A stretch of 64,000 bases of DNA from Pseudoalteromonas piscicida (GTDB lineage Bacteria; Pseudomonadota; Gammaproteobacteria; Enterobacterales; Alteromonadaceae): positions 3,183,001 to 3,247,000 of the forward strand of contig NZ_CP011924.1 of assembly GCF_000238315.3 (NCBI RefSeq), given 5' to 3'. Positions 55,326 to 64,000 of this stretch are shown piece by piece. Both the position numbers and the translations under genes were made by a program. The notes under the pieces are model-generated. The model did no database searches, was not told where the DNA came from, and worked only from the letters and a program-made list of their open reading frames with translations. Within the stretch, counting starts at the first letter, position 1; each line of letters opens with the position of its first letter.

Positions 55326-57029
55326 TTATGCTTGAGTCATACTTGGCATCCCAGGTTTTGCCAAACTAATTGCTGCGGTGTTCATCATGCTTTTTACCGC
55401 GCCAGATTCCATTTTGATAACTGAGTCTGCACAGTTGAAATATCTATCATCGTGTGTGATCGCGACCACTAACTTACCCTGAGCTTTTAGCTCTGGCAGC
55501 ACCTGGGTATAAAAGAAGTCTTTAAACTCAGGATCTTGATCTGCAGCCCACTCATCAAAGATGTAGATATCTTTATCTTCCATTAAAGCAACTAGTAATG
55601 CTAAGCGTCTTCGTTGACCATCAGAAAGTTTAGTTGTAGTGAAAATATTGCCGACAAGCTCAGTCTTCCCCGTCAATTTGAACGTTTCCATATATTGCTG
55701 AACTTTTTCCCTGTCGATTTTTTCCGTTGGAATATAGAGCTTCTTAAACAAATGATAGTTTGAGAAAATAACACCTACTTTTTCTCGCATTTGCATTAAA
55801 TTGTTTTCTGTAACAACCTTATCATCAAACTGAACGCAGCCTTTGGTTGGACGGTAGTGGAAGGAAATCAGCTTACTTAATGTTGACTTACCAGAACCAT
55901 TACCACCCACGATGAAGTATATTTTTCCCTTTTCGAAATTGAGGCTCACCGGCTTGAGCGCAAACGCTTCATCTACTTCATCAGATGTGTATTGATATTG
56001 AACCTCTGACAACGACAGTTTAGTCCATTCGGTGTTTTCAACCGTATTTTTGCTAGTACTGTAAACCTCAGGCTCTAGTAATTGTAGTTGGTGCACTCGC
56101 TCTAATGACACCTGAGCAATCTTAAGAGTTTGCATCATTGATAAAATACTCGCGATTGGTCCTGTGATGTAGAGCAATGCCATCACCACACCAAAAGCAC
56201 TTGTACCTGAGCTTAAATACCCAGTTGGTAACAAAAAGACCACTGCGCCAATTACGAAGAAGCAAATCATCTCACTGGCGTTACCCGCCAAGTGAATGAT
56301 CGCATCACCACGCTTTTCTTGCGATGTTGAGCTCGCTAGCGGCATGGCAATTTCTTCAGCTAAAAATTGCTTTCCTTTCTCATGACTCAGCTTCATTTCA
56401 TAAGCACCGAAAATCAGCCCTCGGATCCCTTCTTGTAATGCATCTTTATCGTTTCGAGAGCGGGTATACAGCCCTTTAGCAAACAATACGGGAAGTTGAA
56501 AAAGTAAAACTCCGATGACAATTGCAACACAAATAAAGGCAAACACTTGTAAGTCTAAATAAGCCAGATAAGTCAACATGCCCAATACGGTCACCAAAGA
56601 TACAATCATCATTGGTATAGCAACGGCAGCATTCGTTATTTTATTCACATCATCAACGACGATATTCAGAATCTTAGAAAAGCCTATACGTTCAACCGTA
56701 TCAACACCTAAAGCTTGGATGCGTTTTGCAACACTTAACTTTAAATCAGCAGAGGCTGATTTCGCGATGTTGTTGACAAAAATTACAGAAGCAACCTTAG
56801 TCAATAAAATAGCAGTAACAAAGATGAAAAAACCAGCACCTCCGTCTTCTAACAATACATAATCCGATACAGTAAGAGAATCATCCTCCAGTCCACTCAA
56901 AATAAATGGAATAATTAAGCTATATAGGGCACCTGACAACATCCCAAGCACGACAGCAAAAACAAGTTGTTTCGGCGAGTAATTAAAAAGGAGCCTACTC
57001 AGTGAGGTTAGCTTTCTATTTTTATTCAT
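55326..57029 (-). CDS. Cyclic/lipopeptide ABC exporter (SyrD/PvdE type)
   Basis: A 567-residue inner-membrane half-transporter of the cyclic peptide exporter family. The membrane domain (about 1-320) shows helices such as FAVVLGMLSGALYSLIIPF and FIFVTAILLTKVASVIF. The nucleotide-binding domain has VGGNGSGKSTLSKL (Walker A), LSDGQRRRLALL (signature) and IYIFDEWAADQDPEF (Walker B). That Walker B and the following FFYTQVLPELKAQGK are characteristic of SyrD-like exporters of NRPS lipopeptides. AAGG 9 nt upstream supports the start. Lying between two NRPS genes, it presumably moves the finished lipopeptide to the periplasm, from where the RND pump could expel it. Confidence 0.93.
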   Translation of the reverse strand: MNKNRKLTSLSRLLFNYSPKQLVFAVVLGMLSGALYSLIIPFILSGLEDDSLTVSDYVLLEDGGAGFFIFVTAILLTKVASVIFVNNIAKSASADLKLSVAKRIQALGVDTVERIGFSKILNIVVDDVNKITNAAVAIPMMIVSLVTVLGMLTYLAYLDLQVFAFICVAIVIGVLLFQLPVLFAKGLYTRSRNDKDALQEGIRGLIFGAYEMKLSHEKGKQFLAEEIAMPLASSTSQEKRGDAIIHLAGNASEMICFFVIGAVVFLLPTGYLSSGTSAFGVVMALLYITGPIASILSMMQTLKIAQVSLERVHQLQLLEPEVYSTSKNTVENTEWTKLSLSEVQYQYTSDEVDEAFALKPVSLNFEKGKIYFIVGGNGSGKSTLSKLISFHYRPTKGCVQFDDKVVTENNLMQMREKVGVIFSNYHLFKKLYIPTEKIDREKVQQYMETFKLTGKTELVGNIFTTTKLSDGQRRRLALLVALMEDKDIYIFDEWAADQDPEFKDFFYTQVLPELKAQGKLVVAITHDDRYFNCADSVIKMESGAVKSMMNTAAISLAKPGMPSMTQA

Positions 57030-57042
57030 TGTTTTAAGCCTT

Positions 57043-60000
57043 TTAAAATACTAATTCTTCATTATTTGTTTGATCAACCACAGCGGCGTTGAGTTGCTGC
57101 ATCTTTTGCTTATCCAGCTCAAGGTCGATTTGCTTCGCACACAAACGTATCGTCGGTGACGTCATAAACGATGCTATTGAGAGGTCGATAGAAAATAGAG
57201 CATTTGACTTTGCGACTAACTTACTAGCTAGTAGAGAGTGACCTCCGAGCTCAAAAAAGTTACCTTCCACAGAAATCTCTGGCATCTCAAATAGTTCACT
57301 CCATAAACCTTGAAGCGCGACTTCCGTTGCAGTTTCAGGTTCCACATAATCACTTTGTAATTGTGGTATGGGTAGTGACTTACGATCTACTTTTCCGTTG
57401 GCGTTTAACGGTAAAGCATCCAAACAACTAAATAGTGTTGGTCTCATTGAAGCTGGAAGTTGCTCATCCATCAGCTCTTTAATTTGCGCTAGTACTTGCT
57501 TTTCATCCGCTTCATCTCGGAGACAGAAATAGAGCACAAGAACCGTTTCTGTATCATTTATTGTTTGCGGGTGAACCACACAGCTTTTTACTGCGTGGAC
57601 TAAATTAACACAGCTTTCAATGTCCCCTAACTCAATACGCACACCTCGTAAACTGATTTGATTGTCTAAGCGGCCATAAAACTCGTAATAACCATCCGAA
57701 TTTCGCTTGGCTCTATCACCGGTCTTGTAGATACGTTGTGCTAATTTCTGCTCAAAAACAAAATGCTTATTGCTCTGTTCTACATTGTTAACATAGCCAG
57801 CAGCAAGCGATAGACCGGCAACACATAACTCACCACTGACGCCATCAGGCTGTCGAACTCCGTATGGGTTCATCACATAGTAATTGACGTTTGGATGTGG
57901 TTGGCCGATACAATAGCCCAATGACTCTACTCTTCTGGCATCATAGCTACTGCTGACCACTGACGATTCGGTCATTCCATACAGCACTCGAATCTCGACG
58001 TCGGGTCTCCAATCTCTCAGCTTCTTAAGCAATGCTTCTGGCACCGGCTCTCCACCAACCAACAGCAATCTTAGTGCTGGATAACAACTGTCACCTCGAT
58101 GCAGTACTTCATCAATCCAAGGAGACATCAAACTTGGTACAGCATGGAGTACAGAGACATTTTGAGTGCGATCTACGAGATTTGGTATTAGCGACACATC
58201 TTCTCTGGAAACAATTTCTACTCCTCCTCCGCTAAGCAGCGGCACAAGGATTTCTAGCAGTGATACACCAAAAGCCTGAGAACCTATCGTAGGCATGCTG
58301 TCGCTTGCCGAAAAGCCGAAAACATTGCGATTTGCTTCGATAGAGTAAAAGATACTTCCATGCGGAACAGCCACTCCTTTCGGCACCCCAGTTGAACCAG
58401 ATGTATATAACACGTAGGCAATATCATCCGCTGCTAGTACCGGTAGCTTTGTAGGCTTGCTCCCTTGTAATAGCTGAGAAATGGCTACGATCTCTGGTTG
58501 CCAATCCTCCAATACAACATCAAATTCTCCATGTGCAGTAACAATACAACTCAGTTCAGCGTTACTACAAATCTGAGCAATACGCGCTTGCGGATAACTC
58601 GGATCGATAGGTACATAAGTCAACCCTGCACGCATAATTGCGAGCATAGAAATCACCATCTCAATCGACTTGTCCATACATACACCTACACGACAACCTG
58701 GTGCATAGCCTCGTTGCAATAACGCGCCTGCAGAACGGCTAACACAGTCTTCGAGACTCTCGTAGGTTAATACGTCATCATGGTGACGAACAGCTATACA
58801 TTCTCTGCTTGTTTGCGCTTGTTCAGCAATCAATTCAGGAAGACTCTTAAAACAAGGAAAATCTTGCACTGTCGCGAGTGTCATATCGTCAGTCGCGACA
58901 AAGTCAACTTTTGCAAAAGCCCGTTCCGGTGCTGAAATTAACGTCGCAATAAACTGCTCAAAATACTTTCCTAGTTGGACGATCCACTTTCGACTAAACA
59001 GCTCGGTGTTATACTCCCAAACAAAAGCTAATTGCTTGCCTTTCGTAAATACATGGATAGAAAAGTCAAACTTTGAGACCTCCTGTTCATTCTTAATAAA
59101 CTCAACCTGACAATCCTCTAGCTCGAACTGTTCAAGCGCATTGTCTTGTGCAACCAGCATAATTTGCACCAGAGGCAAATGATTTGATTGATATTCAACC
59201 TCTGCGCACTTAACTATTTCATCAAACGGAATGTATTGATGTTGCTTTGCTTGCTGAACTAGTCCTTTACATTGCTGTAACGCATCCGCTAGGCCGTCTT
59301 CTGCTGAAAATTGAAAACGAAACGGCAAGGTATTTGCGAACATACCGACAGTGTGCCCTACATTATCACAACCGCGATTAGCGTAGACGGAGCCAAACAC
59401 AACATCTTGACTATCACTCATTCGTGATAGAAAACAAGCAAATAACGATTGCAACATAGAAAATCTAGACACACCATGTTGTTTAGCAGCCACTTTTATA
59501 GCGCTAGATAATTCAGGACTAAGCAGTTGTTCGGTTCGCTTACCTTTTACCGTCATCCCTGCTGGTCTTTGATTTTGCAGTGGGAAATTATGGCAACTTG
59601 GCGCTCCTTGTAATAGTGTCCGCCAATACGCAACACCTTCCTTACCGGCTTCTGAGTTCAGATATTGCTGCTGCCACTCACTAAAATCAGCATATTGGGC
59701 TTGGACAGGGTAATGCTGCACATCTCCTTTTGCATAAGCATCGGAAAGTGTTTGAAGTATTATTTTGGCCGAAAAACCATCCGCAGCAATATGGTGGACA
59801 TTGATACTCAGCACACTGTAGTCCGACAACTCAAAAACATGCGCTCTAATAGGCCACTCGGCCGTTAAATCGAAACGATAATTCGCTTCAACCTGCAGAG
59901 CATGCTGCAGCTCAGATTCACAGTCTAATTTAGTATGTGATAATACAAAATCACTCATATGCTGAACTTGCTGTGTGTTATTCGCTTCAACGTATACGGT

Positions 60001-60375
60001 TCTCAATACATGATGCTGTTCAACTAGTGTCGAAAATGCATGCTGTAATTGATGAATATTCAACTTGCCCACAATTTTGTATGCCACAGGCAAGTTGTAA
60101 TAAGACTGCTGAGCTAATGACTCCAACAAGTACATGTTTTTTTGGTGACTCGACATCGAAGCCGTATAAGTCTCTCCTCGCGCAATGGTGTTAATATCAA
60201 AAACACTATTTTTCGCACCACTTAAGGCAATGATTTCTTGTTTTCGCGCTCTCAACAATGCGATTTCAGATTCTGATAACGCGCTTACGTTACCTTCTAA
60301 TAACAGCTGACCATTTTGACAGCTCAGTACGACACCTTTACTTGCAAGTAAATCAAATAGCTCAGCTAACCTCAT
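57043..60375 (-). CDS. NRPS, C-A-T (module 1, accepts the fatty acyl starter)
   Basis: A 1110-residue single-module synthetase: TubC-like docking domain (1-52), C (HHIAADGFS), A and T (FFELGGHSLL near 1060). The C domain should join the fatty acid on the FAAL-linked ACP to the first building block. The A domain keeps the catalytic motifs (YTSGSTGVPKG, YGMTE, YKTGDR, NGKVDRKSL), but its pocket code reads GVLHLGLVVK. The Asp that normally binds the alpha-amino group (position 235) is Gly, in SQAFGVSLLEI. The substrate is therefore unpredictable and may not be an ordinary alpha-amino acid. No ketoreductase or methyltransferase is inserted. The start overlaps the FAAL stop (ATGA), and the C-terminal tail NNEELVF is acidic-hydrophobic. 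Confidence 0.92.
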   Translation of the reverse strand: MRLAELFDLLASKGVVLSCQNGQLLLEGNVSALSESEIALLRARKQEIIALSGAKNSVFDINTIARGETYTASMSSHQKNMYLLESLAQQSYYNLPVAYKIVGKLNIHQLQHAFSTLVEQHHVLRTVYVEANNTQQVQHMSDFVLSHTKLDCESELQHALQVEANYRFDLTAEWPIRAHVFELSDYSVLSINVHHIAADGFSAKIILQTLSDAYAKGDVQHYPVQAQYADFSEWQQQYLNSEAGKEGVAYWRTLLQGAPSCHNFPLQNQRPAGMTVKGKRTEQLLSPELSSAIKVAAKQHGVSRFSMLQSLFACFLSRMSDSQDVVFGSVYANRGCDNVGHTVGMFANTLPFRFQFSAEDGLADALQQCKGLVQQAKQHQYIPFDEIVKCAEVEYQSNHLPLVQIMLVAQDNALEQFELEDCQVEFIKNEQEVSKFDFSIHVFTKGKQLAFVWEYNTELFSRKWIVQLGKYFEQFIATLISAPERAFAKVDFVATDDMTLATVQDFPCFKSLPELIAEQAQTSRECIAVRHHDDVLTYESLEDCVSRSAGALLQRGYAPGCRVGVCMDKSIEMVISMLAIMRAGLTYVPIDPSYPQARIAQICSNAELSCIVTAHGEFDVVLEDWQPEIVAISQLLQGSKPTKLPVLAADDIAYVLYTSGSTGVPKGVAVPHGSIFYSIEANRNVFGFSASDSMPTIGSQAFGVSLLEILVPLLSGGGVEIVSREDVSLIPNLVDRTQNVSVLHAVPSLMSPWIDEVLHRGDSCYPALRLLLVGGEPVPEALLKKLRDWRPDVEIRVLYGMTESSVVSSSYDARRVESLGYCIGQPHPNVNYYVMNPYGVRQPDGVSGELCVAGLSLAAGYVNNVEQSNKHFVFEQKLAQRIYKTGDRAKRNSDGYYEFYGRLDNQISLRGVRIELGDIESCVNLVHAVKSCVVHPQTINDTETVLVLYFCLRDEADEKQVLAQIKELMDEQLPASMRPTLFSCLDALPLNANGKVDRKSLPIPQLQSDYVEPETATEVALQGLWSELFEMPEISVEGNFFELGGHSLLASKLVAKSNALFSIDLSIASFMTSPTIRLCAKQIDLELDKQKMQQLNAAVVDQTNNEELVF

Positions 60376-62405
60376 AGCACAAGCACTCCTTCATCCGTAG
60401 TTTTAGCTGTTGGCGCAACAAAGTTACGCATTAATGTTACGTAATCAGCCATCGCTCTCACGCTATCTTTTTCAAGTAAATCCCGTTCTTCTAGCTCTAG
60501 TTCAACAAATGCTTTTTTCACCTCTGCGGCAATTTCAATTGCAGAGATAGAATCACCACCTACTTGATAAAACTTGGCTTCAACTGAAACCTGTTCAGCT
60601 TCTAGGTGATTGCACCAAATTGCGTGGATTTGTTCTTCGATTTCATTTTCAGGCGCGATGTGGAGATCTTCGAAAGCATTTAGCTGAGCACTGAAAAGCG
60701 GTGACAATACACCCTGTTGCCAATTTGCCTTTGCTTGCTTTCTTTGGATCTTACCGCTAGAGGTCATTGGGATAGAATATGGTTTTAGCAATACAACCTC
60801 TGTGACCTTCGCTTCGCATTCACGATAAACATGCGCACGAATACTATCACTCACTTCTTGATAATCCGCTTTGCGAAAAGCCTCTCGAGTGAGCTCTGTT
60901 ACTAATACCAGCGCCTCTTCACCATTCTCTTCCACAGAAAAGGCTGCATTGTACCCGCTACGAACGGCAGGATGTGCTTGACTTGCTGCTAGCTCAATAT
61001 CTTGTGGATAATGATTTTTCCCTTGGAAGATCACTAAATCTTTATGACGGCCAGTAATGTAAATTTGGTTGTCTTTTAGTAAGCCTAAATCGCCCGTCCT
61101 TAGATAGAGAGGCTCACTTTGCTCTCCATTTAATTTTTGATAACTTTGTGCAAAAACCTCTGAAGAAATCTCATCTAATCCCCAGTAGCCACTGGCAACA
61201 CTAGGTCCTGCAAACCAAACTTCCCCGACAAAGCCATCTTCAAGTTCTCGCTTTGTATTTGGATCAACAATACATACATGGTGATCTCGTTCAGCAAAAC
61301 CACAACTGACTAATTTGCTGGTTAAGCCGTCTTTTTCAGCATCAGTTTGCTGTAATTTAAACTCCCCTAGTGCAACTTTGTCACAGATAATAATATTCGG
61401 CGCTTCATCCCGGGTAACGCCAGTAATAAATACGGTTGCTTCCGCCATACCATAGCCGGGATAAAAGCTATTATGCTCAAAGCCACACGCTGCAAACCTC
61501 TTAGAGAAAGCATAAAGCGTATCAGCATTTACTGGCTCAGCAGCATTATATGCAACCTTCCATGAAGACAGATCTAACTTACTAATTGCCTCATCAGACA
61601 CTTTTTTCGTGCAAAGGTTATAAGCGAAGTTAGGAGCACCACACATCGTACCTTTATAATCATGTATCGCTTGCAGCCAATTAATAGGCTCCCTAACGAA
61701 TGTTGCAGGCGACATCAAAGTCGAGCTCGTGCCAAGATAAACAGGCCATAAGATGGCTGTAATAAGCCCTAAGTCATGAAACAGAGGTAACCAATTTACA
61801 AATACATCGTTATCCGTTGCAACGGATGTCTCCGTTAAGTGAGTCACATTACCGATAATATTTTTATGTGAAATCATCACACCTTTTGGTGCACCCGTTG
61901 AACCGGATGTGTATTGCAAAAAAGCAACCTGTTCAAACTCTAGTTCACGATTTACGTATAACCCAGTCTCAGGCAGAGCATCCACAGCGACAGCCTTAAC
62001 CTGCGCTTGCAATGTGACATCATGAGCAAAGCATTCATTGATCTTATCAATTTCAGAGGCAATAGTAAGCGCAACTTTTGCGTTGCAACTCTGAGCAACT
62101 TTTGTAATTCGATCTACTTTGCTGCTTTTGCTTGGCTGGTATAGCGGTACCGCAATCACCCCAGCTGCCAAACAAGCGTAAAATGTCACAACATAGTCTA
62201 AACCTGATGGGAAAAGTAGCAGTACACACTCACCAGGTGTTGCCTGTTGACGCACTTGTTCCGCTCTCACCTGCACAGCATGCCAAAGCTGAGAGTGTGT
62301 CAAACTAACCGGAGATAGATCTTTATCATTCAAAAAACGAAATGCAACTTCGTTTGGTTTGGTTTGGCTATTTTTTTCTAAAAAATCAATAATCGTATAC
62401 TTCAT
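60372..62405 (-). CDS. Fatty acyl-AMP ligase fused to ACP (lipopeptide starter)
   Basis: A 677-residue loading protein. The ligase activates a free fatty acid as acyl-AMP and loads it on the C-terminal ACP, making the product a lipopeptide. Motifs: QYTSGSTGAPKGVMIS (ATP loop), NWLPLFHDLGLI (FAAL-typical), YGMAEAT, YLRTGDLG and GRHKDLVIFQGKNHYPQD, a strong mark of FAAL-type rather than CoA-ligase enzymes. NSFYPGYGMAE agrees. The ACP motif is YQVGGDSIS near residue 625. Start is supported by AAGAGG 5 nt upstream and lies 9 nt after the VOC gene stop. It ends DEGVLVL, a candidate docking tail for the next protein. Chain length cannot be read from sequence. Confidence 0.95.
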   Translation of the reverse strand: MKYTIIDFLEKNSQTKPNEVAFRFLNDKDLSPVSLTHSQLWHAVQVRAEQVRQQATPGECVLLLFPSGLDYVVTFYACLAAGVIAVPLYQPSKSSKVDRITKVAQSCNAKVALTIASEIDKINECFAHDVTLQAQVKAVAVDALPETGLYVNRELEFEQVAFLQYTSGSTGAPKGVMISHKNIIGNVTHLTETSVATDNDVFVNWLPLFHDLGLITAILWPVYLGTSSTLMSPATFVREPINWLQAIHDYKGTMCGAPNFAYNLCTKKVSDEAISKLDLSSWKVAYNAAEPVNADTLYAFSKRFAACGFEHNSFYPGYGMAEATVFITGVTRDEAPNIIICDKVALGEFKLQQTDAEKDGLTSKLVSCGFAERDHHVCIVDPNTKRELEDGFVGEVWFAGPSVASGYWGLDEISSEVFAQSYQKLNGEQSEPLYLRTGDLGLLKDNQIYITGRHKDLVIFQGKNHYPQDIELAASQAHPAVRSGYNAAFSVEENGEEALVLVTELTREAFRKADYQEVSDSIRAHVYRECEAKVTEVVLLKPYSIPMTSSGKIQRKQAKANWQQGVLSPLFSAQLNAFEDLHIAPENEIEEQIHAIWCNHLEAEQVSVEAKFYQVGGDSISAIEIAAEVKKAFVELELEERDLLEKDSVRAMADYVTLMRNFVAPTAKTTDEGVLVL

Positions 62406-62414
62406 GACAACCTC

Positions 62415-62906
62415 TTAATACGCCCCGGCGCGCTCTAACTGTTCAAATAAGTTCTGAATACTGGTTTTTTCAAATTGTGACGTTTGCTGTTTCTTCTCGA
62501 TAAATTCAAACATAGTTCCAGAGTTCTTATCTCTTAGTGTAAAGATCTGTTTTAGTTGGTCGCCAAAGATAACATCGGTAGAAAATGCCAGCCCGGCATC
62601 AAGCAGGCGATATCGAGTTTCTTCCAGATTTTCCACTTCGATAGCAACATGTTGCACACCTGGGCCGTATTCATTCACAAAGCGTGATACCTGTGAGGCC
62701 TCACTAGTTCCTTGCACTAAGACTATATTGAAACCGTTGCCACACAGCTCAGCAGCTAACATGCCAGAAAACTTACCTTCTACTTCGCGACGTTTTAGCA
62801 ATTCGAAACCGAGTATCCCACAATAGAAGTCAACGGCTTGATCTAGGTCTCGGACTGCGATAGCAAGATGATCAATACGAGTCGTATGGTCTAATATGTA
62901 TTTCAT
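62415..62906 (-). CDS. VOC-superfamily (glyoxalase/dioxygenase-fold) protein
   Basis: A 163-residue protein with paired beta-alpha-beta-beta-beta modules of the vicinal oxygen chelate fold. The first module opens with IDHLAIAVRDLDQAVDFYCG and the second with GVQHVAIEVENLEE. TMFEFIE near the C-terminus supplies the usual metal-binding Glu, with His in both module openings. The sequence recalls half of 4-hydroxyphenylpyruvate dioxygenase or an epimerase, but is too short for the former. Reaction unknown; precursor supply, tailoring or self-resistance are all possible. It is the first gene of the leftward operon, 9 nt before the FAAL, with AAGGA before its start. Confidence 0.82.
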   Translation of the reverse strand: MKYILDHTTRIDHLAIAVRDLDQAVDFYCGILGFELLKRREVEGKFSGMLAAELCGNGFNIVLVQGTSEASQVSRFVNEYGPGVQHVAIEVENLEETRYRLLDAGLAFSTDVIFGDQLKQIFTLRDKNSGTMFEFIEKKQQTSQFEKTSIQNLFEQLERAGAY

Positions 62907-63039
62907 TGTTATTTTCCTTTTTCACACATACCGGCGTATAACTAGCTGCCAGTTAAACTAACGTGAGTTTTGATTTTCTTTGTTGAGTATCTTGCTGAAG
63001 TGGTAGATCACTTTAACAAGGGTTAATGTTATTTGTTGC

Positions 63040-64000
63040 CTAGTGGTGGTTATCCCCTAAGCGCTTCCAGCGGTATACCCAGTTAAAATGCACTGGTTCC
63101 TCACCCGTTGTGAAAGGTTCTCCCCAAGCAGTTGCGTTATAGGTTGAAACAAGCTCACTGTTGTCGCTGTGTAAGAAGGTAAACTTTCGGATATGGCCAA
63201 ATTTTAGTTCGTTCTCGCTCGTGCCAATTCGTGACATATGATCCAAACAGCTATCTAGCTCAGTCACTACAGCGCCATCTTTCTTATCACATTCAAAGCT
63301 AACCACATCACCTTCATTGGTAATAACCCAGAATCCACTAAAGCTAATTGGTCCGGCTTTAATATCAATTTCACCGTTATCTTTAAAATCAACATCAACG
63401 AGTGACAAGCCGTCTGTATTTTCTAGCTTAAAGCGTCCCGGCACCAATGAACTCGGCTCGACATAGCTGCTTGTCAAAAAATCATGACCATATGCTTCAT
63501 TTTTCTCATTGTAAAAAATTACACTCGACCCACCGAGTACAGAACCAGTAAAGCCCATACTCCACACTGCTCCAGAGTCTAACTTAACCTCCATTTCTTC
63601 ATCATTCTTATGATTCCAAGTAAAAGGTTGCTCATTATTCAGCGTCATACCACTTGGATCCGTAAAAGCAATTACTCCTGTGTTATCGCTATTAAAGATC
63701 ACCTCACTTCCCGCACCATCCGCTGAGTGCGCAAAACCAGCAGGTAGCTTCGAGTAATAAGTTTGACCAAAGTTAATGTCAATATCATCTCGAAGTGAAA
63801 CCGCTTCTGTAAACAACATAGTGTGGCGTTGCCCTGTAATAAATTCGGATAAATCGACCTGAGCTTCTGTTAAATCAGTAGGTAGGTTCAACTCGCGCTG
63901 CACAAGGTAATCAATAATATAACCAGCGTTAACCCCTTTTCTCAATTTCACATCACTAATGGTGGTTTTCACATCTAACAATCTGTCCGACTCTCCGGGA
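63040..64000 (-). CDS. Unrecognised protein, 5' end beyond the window
   Basis: Open from the stop at 63040 to the right edge with no stop; the first in-frame TTG at 63981 is only one possible codon and the preceding residues (PGESDRL) continue the frame. The visible 300 or so residues are acidic, rich in Gly, Ser and Asn, and look beta-rich. There are two Cys (in FECDKKDG and DSCLDHM) that could form a disulfide, as in exported proteins. I do not recognise a family. It is on the same strand as the biosynthetic operon, 133 nt upstream of the VOC gene, and composition does not mark it as foreign. Membership of the cluster is doubtful. Confidence 0.6.
   Translation of the reverse strand, partial: PGESDRLLDVKTTISDVKLRKGVNAGYIIDYLVQRELNLPTDLTEAQVDLSEFITGQRHTMLFTEAVSLRDDIDINFGQTYYSKLPAGFAHSADGAGSEVIFNSDNTGVIAFTDPSGMTLNNEQPFTWNHKNDEEMEVKLDSGAVWSMGFTGSVLGGSSVIFYNEKNEAYGHDFLTSSYVEPSSLVPGRFKLENTDGLSLVDVDFKDNGEIDIKAGPISFSGFWVITNEGDVVSFECDKKDGAVVTELDSCLDHMSRIGTSENELKFGHIRKFTFLHSDNSELVSTYNATAWGEPFTTGEEPVHFNWVYRWKRLGDNHH

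Noticed and set aside
18936..62405. Alterochromide-type cluster (known from Pseudoalteromonas)
   Set aside because: No halogenase, ammonia-lyase or aryl polyene genes are present, and the FAAL start, PKS module and residue codes do not fit.
1..64000. CRISPR arrays, tRNA or rRNA genes, insertion sequences
   Set aside because: I looked for regularly spaced repeats, cloverleaf ends and transposase motifs and found none.

Overview
The window looks like a biosynthetic region from a marine gammaproteobacterium, most plausibly Pseudoalteromonas or a close Alteromonadales relative. This rests on the AT-leaning base composition, the chitin-type GH20 hexosaminidase, the GlmU sequence and the SyrD-type exporter. 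The species cannot be fixed by eye. Nearly all genes are on the minus strand.

Left edge (1-1780): the 3' part of a GH20 beta-N-acetylhexosaminidase, closed by a hairpin. Region A (1969-12782) is a class I lanthipeptide cluster. It has two plus-strand precursor genes, each with a Lys-rich leader, a Gly-Gly processing site and a Cys/Thr-rich core. It also has a full-length LanB dehydratase, a LanC cyclase, a C39-peptidase ABC exporter (LanT) and a HlyD adaptor, plus an FAD-dependent monooxygenase-like protein and a small secreted protein of unknown role. Several clear hairpin terminators separate the convergent genes. glmU (12932-14293) stands alone between this cluster and the next.

Region B (14547-62906) is a large NRPS/PKS lipopeptide cluster transcribed right to left. 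The order is: VOC-fold protein, fatty acyl-AMP ligase-ACP (lipid starter), C-A-T protein, SyrD-like exporter, C-A-T-(dual E/C)-A-T protein, C-A-T-KS-AT-KR-ACP hybrid, and a protein with a live C domain but a wrecked A-like domain and no carrier. Then come a SyrP-like oxygenase, a second iron oxygenase, a (degenerate C)-A-T protein, a C-A-T protein, a VioC/AsnO-like oxygenase, a C-A-T-C-A-T-TE terminal protein, and finally a periplasmic adaptor and an RND pump ending at a strong terminator. Four gene junctions overlap and carry clear ribosome-binding sites, which indicates translational coupling.

Read together, the line should make an N-acylated peptide of about eight residues with one malonate-derived, ketoreduced (statine-like) extension. 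Hand-read pocket codes suggest Asn at position 3, Ser at position 8, a Gln-like and an Arg-like residue just after the ketide unit, and a D-configured branched residue at position 2. The first A domain lacks the usual Asp235. Three Fe(II)/2-oxoglutarate-type oxygenases could hydroxylate residues on the line. Most NRPS proteins start with a TubC-like docking domain, and the proteins upstream of them end in short acidic-hydrophobic tails; one oxygenase carries a similar tail.

The right edge (63040-64000) holds the 3' part of an unrecognised protein. I saw no tRNA, rRNA, CRISPR array, insertion sequence or regulator gene.
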